Of a stretch of DNA of 64,000 nucleotides, positions 1 to 11,169 are shown in pieces (within the stretch, counting starts at the first letter, position 1; each line of letters opens with the position of its first letter). A model generated the notes under the pieces. It worked only from the letters and a program-made list of their open reading frames with translations. It had not been told where the DNA came from and did no database searches. The DNA lies in assembly GCA_018136815.1 (NCBI GenBank), contig CM030933.1:992001-1056000 (forward strand). The letters are read 5' to 3'. The DNA comes from Isochrysis galbana (taxonomy: Eukaryota > Haptophyta > Isochrysidales > Isochrysidaceae). Position numbers and translations under genes: made by a program.

Positions 1-3000
1 TCCTCGTCGCGCAAAGCGCTGTATGAGGCACTCCAGGACGTGGCGGCCCATGTCGTAGTCGAAGCAGAGGGGCTAGCACAAGCCTCCGTCATCACGCTGA
101 GCGTAATCGTCAAGGCCATCGAGAAAGAAGGCTTCACCTTCCTTAAGGGAAATCGTGAACGCATGAAGCTCGAAGGCGAGTCCGGCACCTTCGTTTCCAA
201 GGTAGCTCACTCCACGCGCTGGCACATCTACATTTCAGCGGTCCAAGGTAATTTCCTAGCGGGCAACTTTCCGCGCAAGCTGATCCTGATCGTCGACAAT
301 AAAGCGGTGCCGGTAAACTACGCGATCCGCGCGTGCAAACCGTTGCAGATGCCCCAAGCGCTGCAATCGGGCCATAAGCTAATGATACACGGCAGCACCA
401 AAGGATGCAAGGGCTGGCGCCCAGAAGTGGCCCATGGCCTAACCCCCATGCACCGCCTCTGCGGATGCGATGCAGAGGCGGCGAAACGCAAAGAGCGCAG
501 GGAGGGCTGGAAGACCACCCCCCGCCCCAAGTCGGCTCGCGAGGCACTGGGCAAAGACCCACCCAAGCCGTGCGCACGCTTCAAGCAAGGCCTCTGCCTT
601 CGCAACAAACGCGGAATCCGCTGCAACCTCTCGCACGAGATTCCAGGTGCATGGATCGACAACAAGTGCACGATCCGCTGCCGCCTCCACCCCCATAAAA
701 AGATCGCGGGGGTCTGTCTGAACGGCCCGTCGTGCCTCTTCCTCCATCCAGAGTGCGCGGCGGCCCTATTAGCAAAGCTGCATGCAATAAACCGCGACGC
801 GGCCCACCCACCGCACCCTAGACTCACCTTTGACTCCACCCTCGGGTACCCAGGTGAAGGACCGGTCCGAGTCGCGACATACAACATCAACGGCACCAAA
901 GGCGGCAAACTAGCCGCGGTGCTATCTCAAGCGCGTAAGGCGGGAGTAGACATACTCCTCCTCCAAGAGCTGCACGCGTACGAAGACGGCTCGCATCACC
1001 GCTCACATAGAACGGCGACCCTCCTAGGCTGGCATTGGTTTGTCTCGCCGGGAGAGCTAGCGGACCCGGCAAGCGGAGTCGCGATTGCGATTCGCGACGC
1101 GTGCGCCAGGGTGATCCCTAGGGTAGACTCGGTAGTGGAAATCATAAAAGGGAGATGCATAAAGGTTGACATAGAACTAGACGAAAAACTATATCGCATA
1201 ATCTCAATATACCTAAGCGCTAGCCCGGGACCGAGAGGCGCCCAAATAGAAAAACTTCGCCAGGAACAACTCATAACGCAGAGCGCCACTACCCCGACGC
1301 TGATGGGGGGTGACTTCAACTGTGTAGAGGACGCAACGTCCGACACGGCAGGTACGGGACCGACGCCGTATGCCAACATACATGGCGACAGGTGGAGAAC
1401 CCTAATGAGAAATTCCGGATTGCAAGACGCGCATCGGACCATGAAACTAGGTCCGAAAACGGGTTACACCCGCCTGGCGCACACCATCCATACGAGGATA
1501 GACCGGATATACCACAGCCGAGACACCGACAAATTCCAATGGCACAAGATGGGCCCAAGCCCGGACCTATTCACGGGGAGGGCGGCCTCCGACCACCTTC
1601 CGCTGCTAGCTGCGTTTGAGACGCCGTGCTACAACCCGAACCGCAAATACGACCTACCCATAGACGCCAAAATCATCCACGGCGAGGGCGCCATGAGGGT
1701 AGTCGAAATCCTCTTTCGCAGAGCGCAAGAACACGCGCTTGGAGGCGGTGACCTAGCCGAGGAGTGGGCCAACGCGAAAACGCTCGTCGCCACCTTCCTG
1801 AGAGAAGAAACACGCGCACGAAGAACGCCCACCATCCAATCGACCCTGGAAAGAACGATTGTGACCCTCAACGTTAAGCTCATCAAGAAAGGACCGGACG
1901 CGAACCTTACTCGAGAGATCGCGGAAGCCAACCGACAACTAGCAGACGAGCGCGGCAAGACGCCCCTGAAGCACCTTCCCTGGCACGACAAGCTCCGTCA
2001 AGAAGACCTCCACTCCAAGGAATTCTTCAGAAAACTAAAACAACAAAAATGGAGCGGGAACATCAAAGAAATATATAGAACCAGGGACTGGGACAGCCCT
2101 AGACACGCTGACCACGACACGACAACGTCCGACGACGGCATTCGAAGAGAATTCAGAAAGTACTACTCCTGGCTGTACTCCCCCAAAGAGTCGAAGAGGG
2201 AACCCGAACTCGAAACCGCACTATCCGACCGGCCCCTCGCTGAGCTGGACAAGCGCCGACTGGAAGGGCGCATCACGGTGGAAGAGACCTTACAGGCCAT
2301 CCGGAGCATAGGCCCCGGCAAAAGCGCGGGCCCAGACGGGATACCGGCGGAAGTATATAAAGCACACGAGAAGCTAGTAGCACCAATCCTGACAGACCTA
2401 TACAACCAAACGTTCGAAACGGGCCTCATCCCGTTCACCATGAGAGAGGGAGACATAATACTCCTATATAAAAAGGGCGATGCGCGCGACCCCAGAAACT
2501 ATAGGCCTATAACACTACTGCAAAGTGACTATAAAATCCTGGCGAAAATACTAACGAACAGACTTAGCAAAGTAATAGGCAACATTATCTCAGAAAACCA
2601 GCTAGGATTCGTGCCTAGGAGACTAATAAGCGAAGCCACCCACCTCTTGCAATTAACGAGGGCGTACCTTGATGAAACGGGGGAGCCGGGTCTCCTCCTA
2701 GCGCTCGACTGGGAAAAGGCGTTCGATAGAGTCAGCTGGGAATTCTATCACCTGGCGCTCCGCCTGCTCAACTTTGGGCCGAACTTCCGACACCTAGCCG
2801 AGGCGCTCACGAGCGAAAATGCAAGACCGATCCGCACGATCAAAATCAACGGCGGCCGGAGCTACCCCTTCACGATAGGAAGCGGGATGCCCCAGGGATG
2901 TCCACTTTCGCCGCTCACATTCCTCCTCACCACGGAGGCGCTCACCCGAGCAATAAACGGGGACCCCGACATACAGGGAGTAGACCTCAGCGGATACAAC

Positions 3001-5160
3001 CTGAAGATAAGCCAATTCGCAGATGACACGGCACTCATCGCGAGAGACTACACGAGCCTAAAACGAGCACTAGAGTGGGTAAGAGCACATGAAAGAGCCA
3101 CGGGGGGCAAAACAAACGAGGCTAAATTCCAAGGCATACGGATGGGTTCACAAATGCGCCAAAAGCCGCCATGGGATATGCGCAAATACAACTGGATAGC
3201 TAACGATCAATACTTAACAATACTAGGCGTCCCCTTAGGAGCCCCAGAGGCCCTAAAGCCCTTTTGGAAAAAACTCGCGGACAAAATAGACGCCAAGGTG
3301 GCACGACTGTCACCTGTAGCGCGCCATATGTCCATCTTCGGCAGAACTAACATAGCCAACTTCATAGTCTACGGCACGCCGCGTTACTGGGTGCAAACCT
3401 TGGCGGCTCCCAAATGGTTCCACAACAGAGTACAGAGGGCAGCGGACAAAATCCTATGGGAAAGCCCCTACACCGGCAGAATAAACAAATGGGTAAAATA
3501 CCCACAATACCCCATACACGAAGCGGACAACGCGACACGCACGATGGGGACCGGCCTCCTCCATTGGACGGCGCACGTGAAAGCTCTCCAAGCGAAATGG
3601 ATACTGAACTACCTCAACGCGAGGAGGGCCGTATGGAAACACGCGTTAGACGCGTGGTTCTGCCGTACAGGACTAGGCCGAGGGGCTGTCCTCTCTACGA
3701 TCCCCCCAAAGACGCTCACGCGGAGCATCAGAGGCAACCCGGCGCTGCCGGCATTCTGGAAAGACGCCCTAGCACACTTCAGAGCCCTAAGGATAAACCG
3801 CTCGCTTCTTTCCAGGGAAGGAGCGCTTTCGCAGCCACTGTGGCGCAACAGACACGAACCCCCGCCGATCACCCGCGCCGCGTGGATCAGCCTGTGGGAA
3901 TCCCTAAACACGCACGTCGCGCACAACGTATACAAGGATGACAAATTCACAGTGCCTTACACTCAAGAGGATTGTGCACAATACGTGGAACACCTCCCCG
4001 AGACCTTCTTCCACGAGGGATCCAAAATAAACAAAAAAGAATTCTTAAACTCGTGGGAGTGCGTGGTAAGTCACGCCGCGAGACTCCTGGAAACGGCGCA
4101 AGCAGCCCCGCCCCCGGCCTCAGCCGCCTCCAATTCGAGACAGAAACATCCAGACGACGCAACCCCGCCGGAAGAAGAAGCGAGGGAGACCAAGGTGTCC
4201 GAAGATGACACTTACATCACTAAAATGAATAATATATGGTTGTTCACGGATACTAACTATCTGGGAGAAGTCACAAACACCACCGAGGTGGCAAAACCGG
4301 GGGAAGAGACGCTATACCACACGCCTGCCAGATGGGAAGGCGGGCTAAAGGGCCCGAGGCACTTAGAATTCCCGCTAGCGGATGAATATACACTCAACGA
4401 CAAAATACAACTGGACCAAATCACCGTGTCTGACATAACGCGAGAACACCGCACTAGCGACCCCAACGCCAAGCCTCAGCCGGCCCGCGAGACGTGGGCT
4501 CGTAAACTCGGGATGACCCGAGACGAATGGACACACGTGGCAAAACTCTACACTCACCCGCTGCTTAAACACACGGACAAACATCCTCACTTCAAACACA
4601 TCACCCATAGGAGGTTAGGCACGCGCAACCGGTTCGACACGGCGACCACCACGAGATGCAGACTGTGCAGGAAACACCGCGAAAACTCGACTCACCTCGC
4701 CAGATGCCCAGCCACGCAGCAAATCTTCCAAACCATCGAAACTGTGACGGGCTACACGCCCGAGGAAAGAAGATCAACGGTCCAGAAAATCAAAGACAGG
4801 CTGTTCGCATACCCGAGCACAACGACGCCCGATAGCCTCAAAGCTCTTTACCTCATAGCGTGGAGATACATAATAGGCGACTTCTACAGAGTAGAATTCG
4901 ACAACTACACCTTTCACCAAATACCGGTAATCGAGAGGACTCTCAGCAGATTCACGATCCTCGCCAGAGGCCTCGTGCCCCCAGACAGACCCTCGACCGC
5001 ACGCACAAACCAGGCCTCCCAAGGGAGGAAACCTAAACTCAAGTCCCCGCGTGAACTATGCGCCCCCGTTTTTACAATCAACGACAAAGGCACATTATCG
5101 CTGGGCACAAACCTATCCGCGGTAGCGCAAGCGCTCCACATAGCGGAAAGACTCGCATAA
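1..5160 (+). CDS. LINE retrotransposon polyprotein (endonuclease + reverse transcriptase), 5' end outside window
   Basis: The frame is open from base 1, so the protein is cut by the window edge (about 1,719 codons visible). Numbering from base 1, residues 191-212 form a CCCH zinc finger (C-x7-C-x8-C-x3-H) and a second Cys/His cluster ends near 249. An apurinic-type endonuclease (EEP fold) spans about 288-540, with YNING near 294, GGDFNC near 437 and SDHLPLL near 530. The reverse transcriptase spans about 760-1060, with AGPDGIP near 776, GMPQGCPLSP, and the catalytic FADD at 1006-1009. A C-terminal C-x2-C-x8-H-x3-C knuckle starts at 1553. This order is typical of L1-like LINEs, which nick target DNA and prime reverse transcription there. 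The frame has no visible breaks, so the copy looks young. The CCCH fingers may bind the element's RNA; that is inference. Confidence 0.95.
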   Translation, partial: SSSRKALYEALQDVAAHVVVEAEGLAQASVITLSVIVKAIEKEGFTFLKGNRERMKLEGESGTFVSKVAHSTRWHIYISAVQGNFLAGNFPRKLILIVDNKAVPVNYAIRACKPLQMPQALQSGHKLMIHGSTKGCKGWRPEVAHGLTPMHRLCGCDAEAAKRKERREGWKTTPRPKSAREALGKDPPKPCARFKQGLCLRNKRGIRCNLSHEIPGAWIDNKCTIRCRLHPHKKIAGVCLNGPSCLFLHPECAAALLAKLHAINRDAAHPPHPRLTFDSTLGYPGEGPVRVATYNINGTKGGKLAAVLSQARKAGVDILLLQELHAYEDGSHHRSHRTATLLGWHWFVSPGELADPASGVAIAIRDACARVIPRVDSVVEIIKGRCIKVDIELDEKLYRIISIYLSASPGPRGAQIEKLRQEQLITQSATTPTLMGGDFNCVEDATSDTAGTGPTPYANIHGDRWRTLMRNSGLQDAHRTMKLGPKTGYTRLAHTIHTRIDRIYHSRDTDKFQWHKMGPSPDLFTGRAASDHLPLLAAFETPCYNPNRKYDLPIDAKIIHGEGAMRVVEILFRRAQEHALGGGDLAEEWANAKTLVATFLREETRARRTPTIQSTLERTIVTLNVKLIKKGPDANLTREIAEANRQLADERGKTPLKHLPWHDKLRQEDLHSKEFFRKLKQQKWSGNIKEIYRTRDWDSPRHADHDTTTSDDGIRREFRKYYSWLYSPKESKREPELETALSDRPLAELDKRRLEGRITVEETLQAIRSIGPGKSAGPDGIPAEVYKAHEKLVAPILTDLYNQTFETGLIPFTMREGDIILLYKKGDARDPRNYRPITLLQSDYKILAKILTNRLSKVIGNIISENQLGFVPRRLISEATHLLQLTRAYLDETGEPGLLLALDWEKAFDRVSWEFYHLALRLLNFGPNFRHLAEALTSENARPIRTIKINGGRSYPFTIGSGMPQGCPLSPLTFLLTTEALTRAINGDPDIQGVDLSGYNLKISQFADDTALIARDYTSLKRALEWVRAHERATGGKTNEAKFQGIRMGSQMRQKPPWDMRKYNWIANDQYLTILGVPLGAPEALKPFWKKLADKIDAKVARLSPVARHMSIFGRTNIANFIVYGTPRYWVQTLAAPKWFHNRVQRAADKILWESPYTGRINKWVKYPQYPIHEADNATRTMGTGLLHWTAHVKALQAKWILNYLNARRAVWKHALDAWFCRTGLGRGAVLSTIPPKTLTRSIRGNPALPAFWKDALAHFRALRINRSLLSREGALSQPLWRNRHEPPPITRAAWISLWESLNTHVAHNVYKDDKFTVPYTQEDCAQYVEHLPETFFHEGSKINKKEFLNSWECVVSHAARLLETAQAAPPPASAASNSRQKHPDDATPPEEEARETKVSEDDTYITKMNNIWLFTDTNYLGEVTNTTEVAKPGEETLYHTPARWEGGLKGPRHLEFPLADEYTLNDKIQLDQITVSDITREHRTSDPNAKPQPARETWARKLGMTRDEWTHVAKLYTHPLLKHTDKHPHFKHITHRRLGTRNRFDTATTTRCRLCRKHRENSTHLARCPATQQIFQTIETVTGYTPEERRSTVQKIKDRLFAYPSTTTPDSLKALYLIAWRYIIGDFYRVEFDNYTFHQIPVIERTLSRFTILARGLVPPDRPSTARTNQASQGRKPKLKSPRELCAPVFTINDKGTLSLGTNLSAVAQALHIAERLA

Positions 5161-5473
5161 CAACGCACAAACCCAACCCGCGGCCCTCCTGCATACCAGA
5201 CCCTCGTCCTCGGCCACACCGTGAACCAACCGTCTAACTCACCGACACACGATATAATACAATAACAACCGATAGCCCGATGGCACAGGAGGAAGAGGAG
5301 GACAACCTATCGGGGATCGGAACACGCCGTCTGCTGCAGGAAACCCCACACACCCAGCCCCTAGGTAGCGCACGAGGGACGGGCCGCAAGGCAGGTGGAG
5401 GGGGGGGAAAGGAGCGGACGTGGCTGCACAGTAAGAGTGCGAGGTCGCGCGCGCGGCGAGAATATTAAGAAGT
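5161..5473 (+). mobile_element. LINE 3' UTR and tail
   Basis: No open frame follows the LINE stop codon. The segment 5280-5470 resembles three other places in the window (34510-34731, 45888-46077, 54921-55055), all sharing a core like AGCCCCTAnGTAG followed by a GGGG-rich stretch and GCCGCAAGGC. The copy here and at 45.9 kb end in an AATTAAGAA-type A-rich tail. A shared 3' segment with variable 5' ends is what 5'-truncated LINE insertions, or SINEs borrowing the LINE 3' end, look like. The exact end near 5473 is approximate. Confidence 0.6.
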
Positions 5474-5504
5474 TTTTTTTTTCCTACTTGGGAGATTCAG
5501 GATA

Positions 5505-5660
5505 CCGTATCCGTATCTGGGGAACGGGTACAGCCGTATCTACCGTATCTGGGGCGCCGACTGGCGCCCATGCCCCTATCCTGTATCTACTGTATCTAGA
5601 AGGAAGCCGAGATACAGCCGTATCTACCGTATCTCGGGGACTCGTGAGCCGTGTCTCCCA
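5505..5660. repeat. clustered GTATCT-motif element
   Basis: About ten copies of CCGTATCT, TGTATCT or GTATCC, plus the inverse AGATAC, are packed into 150 bp. Short inverted ends (GGGAGATTC at the left, TCTCCC at the right near 5653-5658) bracket the cluster. There is no coding potential. The architecture resembles transposon ends with subterminal binding-site arrays, but I found no convincing target-site duplication. Confidence 0.6.
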
Positions 5661-5789
5661 TATAGGGTTTGCTTGTACCTCTTTCCTGGGAATGACGTTG
5701 GATGAGGGGAAGAAAGGCTTTCGCGCTAGGCTATGCGGGGTGGGGGAGTATCTCACAGATCACAGATCACCTAGTTTTCTAGTTCGTAC

Positions 5790-5885
5790 TGGTCTAACCT
5801 TAGTGCTGTGGGACCGTAGCCCTCATCGGCCACGGACAACGGAGCCCCTACCCCGCGATGAGGGTGTGCGCAGTTGGTGGTACTA
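5790..5885 (+). repeat. dispersed repeat family E, copy 1
   Basis: A block with TAGTGCTG.GGGACCG, CATCGG.CAACGGAGCC and CCCCGCGATG.GGGTGTGCGC is shared with 63025-63112 and, more diverged, with 23160-23235. It is non-coding. The remainder of 5661-6159 shows no recognisable gene. Confidence 0.6.
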
Positions 5886-6159
5886 ATACGTAGCTCGTCC
5901 GGTACTCCTATGTACATGTGGCCAGGCACGCTAGCCAACAAGATGCTCTACACACAAGTCTATGCTCTCATTCTCAACGGTTTGGCTTCCTTGTATTATG
6001 TACCTCGTGGGTGCGTGCCGCCCTCCTTGCCCTCCCGCCGCGTGGAGCAAGCGCATCTCTATCACATATCCATGCAGACCAACCAGAAGAGAGAAGAGTA
6101 AATACTGTGTGGGAATATACTGTGTGGTGGCTGCGAGCGACAACGCGCGTGGGCGCGCC

Positions 6160-8906
6160 ATGTCCGCCCGGCTGCTCGAGCTCGAGCCCGGCGCCAAGCT
6201 GCGGCTCAGCTGCCCAAATTGCAGCACGATGTGCGAGGCGTCCATCCCCGACTGCTCTTCAGGCGCCGAGCACCGTATCCGCTACTACATCCGCTGCCCT
6301 AGCTGCAAGGAGGTGCACGACCTGAGCAAGATGTCCAACGTGTCCGTCTCGAGCGCCACCGCAAGCTCTCACCCGTCGCTTCCGGCGAGGGTTGGGCCGG
6401 CTGGGGCGGCACCCGACGTGATACGCCTCGTCACCAAGCGTAAGCGCGACGACACGCCTCCTGACGTCGTTGACGGTGCGCCAATGCCAAAGGCTGCAAG
6501 GCCAGCGCCGGCCGTCAAGGCCAACTTGCATCCAGAGATTACTGCTGATAAGGCTGTCTCCATGGCTGAGGTCGCTCCCGCGCGAAAGGGGCACGCTGCA
6601 ACTGTGCCAGCGCCACAGCCAGCTGAGGTGCTCGGCGGGCACGCTGCATTGGGGCCACCGCCCCGCCTCGGCAGAATGGCCTCCAGTGACGAGATGGCCA
6701 GCGGAAGCAGTGACGGCACCGAGTCCAGTCAGGAGTTGGAGTCAGACAATGCCAGGAGCGATTCTGCATTCCAACCCGGAGCCTTTCGGAAGGCCTCGAG
6801 CTCGCGTGTCAAGGGTGCTGCCCGTAGCGGGGGAGCGGCCGGGCGACGCTCAGCACTCAGCGTCGGCAGCAGTTCCGTGGGAGCAGGCACCCTATTAAAG
6901 CAGAGAAGAAGAGTGGAGATGGATGGCTGTGAGAGCAAAGAAGCATCTGATCATGTCGAGACAAGGCCGTATGTGGAAGGCCTCTCACGTGCATTCCGGC
7001 CTTTGCGGTACAATAGCATGGCTTGGCATCGCGAACTACCAGGCCGACCAAGTTGCGAGGAGGCCTTCGACATGGCAGAGGAGTGGGTGCAGCGGCGGGG
7101 CGGTCACAAACGTTTCTGCCCATGCTGGCGACCTGGAGATAAGGTGGAGGTGGCTTGGAAGGGCAAAGGCTTTGAGGGAGCATGGGCGGAAGCCGAGGTG
7201 GTCATGCTCGATGGGCTGGCGCACGTCATGGTACGCTTTGAGCAATTTGTCGACGAGAGCGGCTCCAAGCTAGTGGAGAGGATGGAAGACATGCGGCTGC
7301 GCATTGCACCGCCTGCACGGGTCTCGGGGTGGGTGCCTGTTGTGGGAGAGAAAGTGGAAGGACGGTGGAACGACTGCTGGTGGGAGGGATTTGTGCGAGA
7401 AATGCACGCTCTGAAGGGCATACTCTTCCAGTATGAGCGGTACTCCAATTGGATGTGGGTGCCGCTCCACGCTATCCGTCGCCGGCCACCATACTGGTCA
7501 TTCTACTCGCGCCACGCCTACATACAGAGTATCGAAAATGAGTGCAGCGCCGCCGACTTGGTGCGGCTCAGGCGGCTACCTGCGGGTGTGTGTGGTACCC
7601 TTGGATGTATGCTGCGCAACAACCACAACGGGCTTTGCCAGATTCAGCCGAAGGTGCGAGGGTCAAGACGTGCTAGCTTGCAAGAACGTGCCCAAATGCA
7701 GCAACAGCAGGTAAGCGATCGCTGCGGAGCCGCCCTGCAGCTATCAAGCACGTGGTGAGGCCTCTGGGGCCGTTACTCGTACGAAGTGGATCACTAGGGT
7801 CGTTCGCGACATCGGTGTCTTGAGAGGGGGGGGAAAGTTCTGGGGCAAAATCATGCCTTCTAGAACGCCAGCCAGCTCAGCTTTCACCTCCTGCTATTGC
7901 GCAGCGCCTTTGGCAGGAGATCACCGGCAAGCGTGAGGTAACCACACGCCTCGCGCAGGCGCGCGCGCGCGCTCTTCGCGAGGCTGAGAAGGCTGGGACG
8001 ACAATCGTTGCACCAAAGGGCAACCTGGCGCAGGTGTGGTGGGCGACACTGACCTCTGCACGGGGAGTCAAATACGGGAAGTGTGGGCCCACACTTCCTA
8101 TCGTCCTTCCGCGGTCGCGCACTCAACCTGCCCCCCCCCCCCCCCCCCCGCCATCTCTGTCTTCCTCCTGCCCCCCCCCCCCCGCCCCCCCCCAAAGCAA
8201 TCATCTCATGCCCGTGCCCGGCCCGCCACTTCCGTTTCTCTCGTGCAGTGGCATATCAACTTCCGTATGGATGAGTTCTCAGCCGCACTACGCGAGGTTC
8301 GTGTTGTAGCCTTCCCCGAGGTCGCCAATAGTGGCTCGGACAGCGACACTATCCAGACAAGGGGCGACGACGCCGCGATGGAACAGACCCTTGGTGAGCT
8401 CCGTGGGGTCATCGTCCTCGGCTTCGGCGACTCGTTGGGCGACATGGCGCACATGCTGCGGACAGAATTGGGCTTCAGACGAGACGCGAACATTGTTTGC
8501 TTCACGCGTGACAATGGGGGCTCTCTTGAGCTCAGTTCCATGCCACAAAGGCTCAAGGTAAATTGATGCAGCCGTCAGGTTTTCCCGGAAGGTCTGAGGG
8601 AGGGTGGCATGGGAGACGAGCATGCAGGGTGGATTAGGAAATGCCGTGGTCTGCCCGAGTCCGAGCATCTGAAAACCCTAGCCATCATCCATCAGGGGGA
8701 CGAGATGACCTGCCGCTAATGCCCTCGCATTTGGGGTGGAGGCTACATCGAACGGGCTCTGGCTGTACACGGTAGGGTCTTAGATTTTGCTCTATTCACA
8801 CGGCCCCCATCATGGTACTCAGGTCCTGCCACTTCTGCCTGATGGTGATTGTGAGCTTCATGTGCGAGATCCGATGTGCGAGGCGAGTGCTGCTGGACCG
8901 CTTTGA
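6160..8906 (+). CDS. Agenet/Tudor-type chromatin-associated protein, four exons
   Basis: Model: exons 6160-7710, 7905-8033, 8249-8557 and 8823-8906, all phase 0, about 690 aa. Donors are CAG|GTAAGC, CAG|GTGTGG and AAG|GTAAAT; acceptors are GCGCAG, GTGCAG and CTCAG. The start is the first ATG before conserved-looking sequence; an upstream in-frame ATG exists but adds low-quality residues. Residues 18-49 form a CPNC...CPSC zinc ribbon. Residues about 322-440 hold two Agenet/Tudor-like units (GDKVEVAWKGKGFEGAWAEA is a classic Agenet strand pattern; the second carries GEKVEGRWNDCWWEGFV). A CGTLGC-x6-H-x2-LC motif near 478 recurs in algal hypothetical proteins. Agenet domains read methylated histone tails or RNA, so a nuclear role is likely. 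The last exons have no domain I recognise. Confidence 0.75.
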
Positions 8907-8920
8907 TTTTGTCGAGGAAT

Positions 8921-9094
8921 CCTAGACGATGGCGCGCGCCCTATTTCTGTGTGGCATCCACGGTTGGACATTCTAGTAGATCCATACGTTCCAGTTCTCG
9001 TTCTTCGCCTAGACGATGGCGCGCGCCCTATTTCTGTGTGGCATCCACGGTTGGACATTCTAGTAGATCCATAAGTTCCAGTTCTCGTTCTTCG
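8921..9094 (+). repeat. 87-bp perfect tandem duplication
   Basis: Two adjacent 87-bp copies (8921-9007 and 9008-9094) differ at a single base (C versus A in CCATAcGTTCC). They lie directly after the stop of the Agenet gene, probably in its 3' UTR. Near identity implies a very recent duplication or an assembly artefact. Confidence 0.95.
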
Positions 9095-9246
9095 CCATCA
9101 CCTCTGCCCTCCACACTACGTGCTGAATGTGTTCTCTCGCCTTTCGGCGCGTAGACTCTCATGGGGCGGACAATGGGCACATAGAGCGGAAACCGTACAG
9201 CTTCCAAGAGGATCCAAGTGACGCAGTGCAGTTGTTTTGTTAGCGT

Positions 9247-9490
9247 ATGGCGGCGGAGCACCTTTCTGCACATGAGTTAGCTCCAGCTTGGCATGATAGG
9301 CTCGTCCATTCGCGGGAACTACTTGGCGCACGTAAGTTGTGCCAGCCCAACACAATCAGCCATCACAACGGCGGACAGCAATGCAGAGGACGAAGCCCAA
9401 AGACGTGCCGTTTGGGAGCCGCCGCCCGTATTCTTGCCAGAACTTCGAGCCCAACGCCGAACAGTGTTGAAGAGCCGGTCGCGCCGTTAG
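9247..9490 (+). CDS. possible small two-exon gene, 71 aa
   Basis: An ATG-initiated frame runs 9247-9331 into a strong donor (C|GTAAGT). If the acceptor ATCAG at 9357-9359 is used, the frame continues 9360-9490 to a stop, giving a hydrophilic 71-residue protein rich in Arg/Glu. The implied intron is only 28 bp, unusually short even for an alga. No domain is recognised. The alternative is that both stretches are chance open frames. Confidence 0.2.
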
Positions 9491-11169
9491 CGTGTGCGAC
9501 GATTGAGGCGGAGTTAGGCCATGGTTGGCGCATCATGATCATTTGTTATTCGTAGGAGGGCTACACTTCGTGTTGTTATTCATGTGCTTTACGCTACGTT
9601 GGATTACACATAATGACGGCACACTTATGCCAAGATGTTCGCCTGCGACCACTTGTGCGTTCTTGATTGGGAGAGCGTGCGCCCCTTGCTGATTGTTGTT
9701 TAGCTGAGTTGTTGCACGCAACGTATTATTATCGAGACACGCGGGAAAAGAGAGGGATGAAATGAGGCCGGCGACTTAAGCAAACACTCGGGGAGGAGGG
9801 AGAGGGGAGGAGTGGCTCCTGGGCGGCGAAGGCAGAGAAAGGGGGGGGACCGGGGACGTGAGGTGACGATCCCATCGGAAGCGGACGGAATACGGAATGC
9901 AGGCGCGATACAAGGAGGGGGGGAGGGGAACCGGAGCGTGACGACGGAGAGGGAGTCGCGCGGGGAAACCTAGTGGCGGGAGAAGTACAAAGAGAGGTGT
10001 ATAAACCCTCCCTACCCGCAACACTTCCACTCGTCGTGGGTCAAATCTAGCTTTCGAGCCCACGCTTCCCGTGCTCTGGCTGGGGCTTGCGGCGCAGGGG
10101 CCGGCGGCGCAGGGGCCGAACTCGAAAAAAAGTCATCGGTCCGCCCATATATGTGGCGCGAGCGGCCCCTACCTTGCCCTGCATACTATTTTAAACCGGC
10201 CACGCACGCGAGCTATGCGGCGCGTGTGGGAAGGCAGCAATTTGTTGTCAGTGCATCGCTAGGAACTAGGAAGGCGCGCATGGCGTGCGGACAGTAGGAG
10301 GAGAGGGTATCACACATTTTCACACGGCGGAACGCACATACACCAAACAAAGCATCGGCAATCCGGGACATCAACTTTGCAGCTTTGAACATGCTCTCTA
10401 CTCCTGGAACCCGCAAGCGCAACTTAGCCGCACACAACGGGGGGGGGGGGGGGGGGGTTAGGGATCATCATGAGGCGGGCCAAGACACATAGAGCGAGGC
10501 ACGACGAAGACGAAAGCGGCGCCTGAATAGATTGCCCGGCAGCGTTGTGGCAGTAGCAGGGTCTTTGTAAGCGCGACCACACACGACGAGCAAGAGGGTG
10601 AATCTCGAGAGTGACGGTCGGCGAGAGAGCCTTCGCACTACATTCGTCTTATGCCAAGTCGCTCGGAATGCAAAAGGGATCGACAAGGAGGAACACGTTC
10701 ATCACATGGCATCATGTGCATGCACGCTCACTGCCGGCTATGTACAGGGTGAGAATCTGGTTGTTCGATTGTTAAAACCCGACACACCTCCCGCCAAGGG
10801 CCAGCATTGACGACGCAACACATTTAGTGGTGGGTCAATGCTGTTTGGCGCGATATCCGGCGCACGCCGCCGTACCGGGAGAGCGATGCCACAAGCAGCC
10901 CGCAAGCATCATTGTACCGTGTTTGGCAAGGATCACGTCGAGATCATTATCGCGCGGGGAATGATTGTACCATGCACAGCTCCACCTTTCCCTCGTTCGA
11001 GTGGGGACGCGTGTCATTTGGAATGCAGGTGGACTATGCTCCGAGAGTGTAAGCCCTCTTCAAGAGTGATCTCCGATGAGTCTACATGCGAAACGATGCT
11101 TGCGCGGCTCTATGAGGCTAGTTGTATTGGCAAGACTGCGGTGATACACGCAGTGCGCAAGAGGTGCCA
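9491..11169. other. non-coding stretch with G homopolymer
   Basis: I see no supported gene here. It contains a 19-base G run at 10439-10457 and purine-rich sequence at 9780-9960. An ATG-started frame at 10838-11374 overlaps the ankyrin gene antisense and looks random. Confidence 0.6.

Noticed and set aside
5962-6159. Upstream ATG for the Agenet gene
   Set aside because: The added 66 residues have no conserved character and include probable 5' UTR; the ATG at 6160 precedes the zinc ribbon directly.
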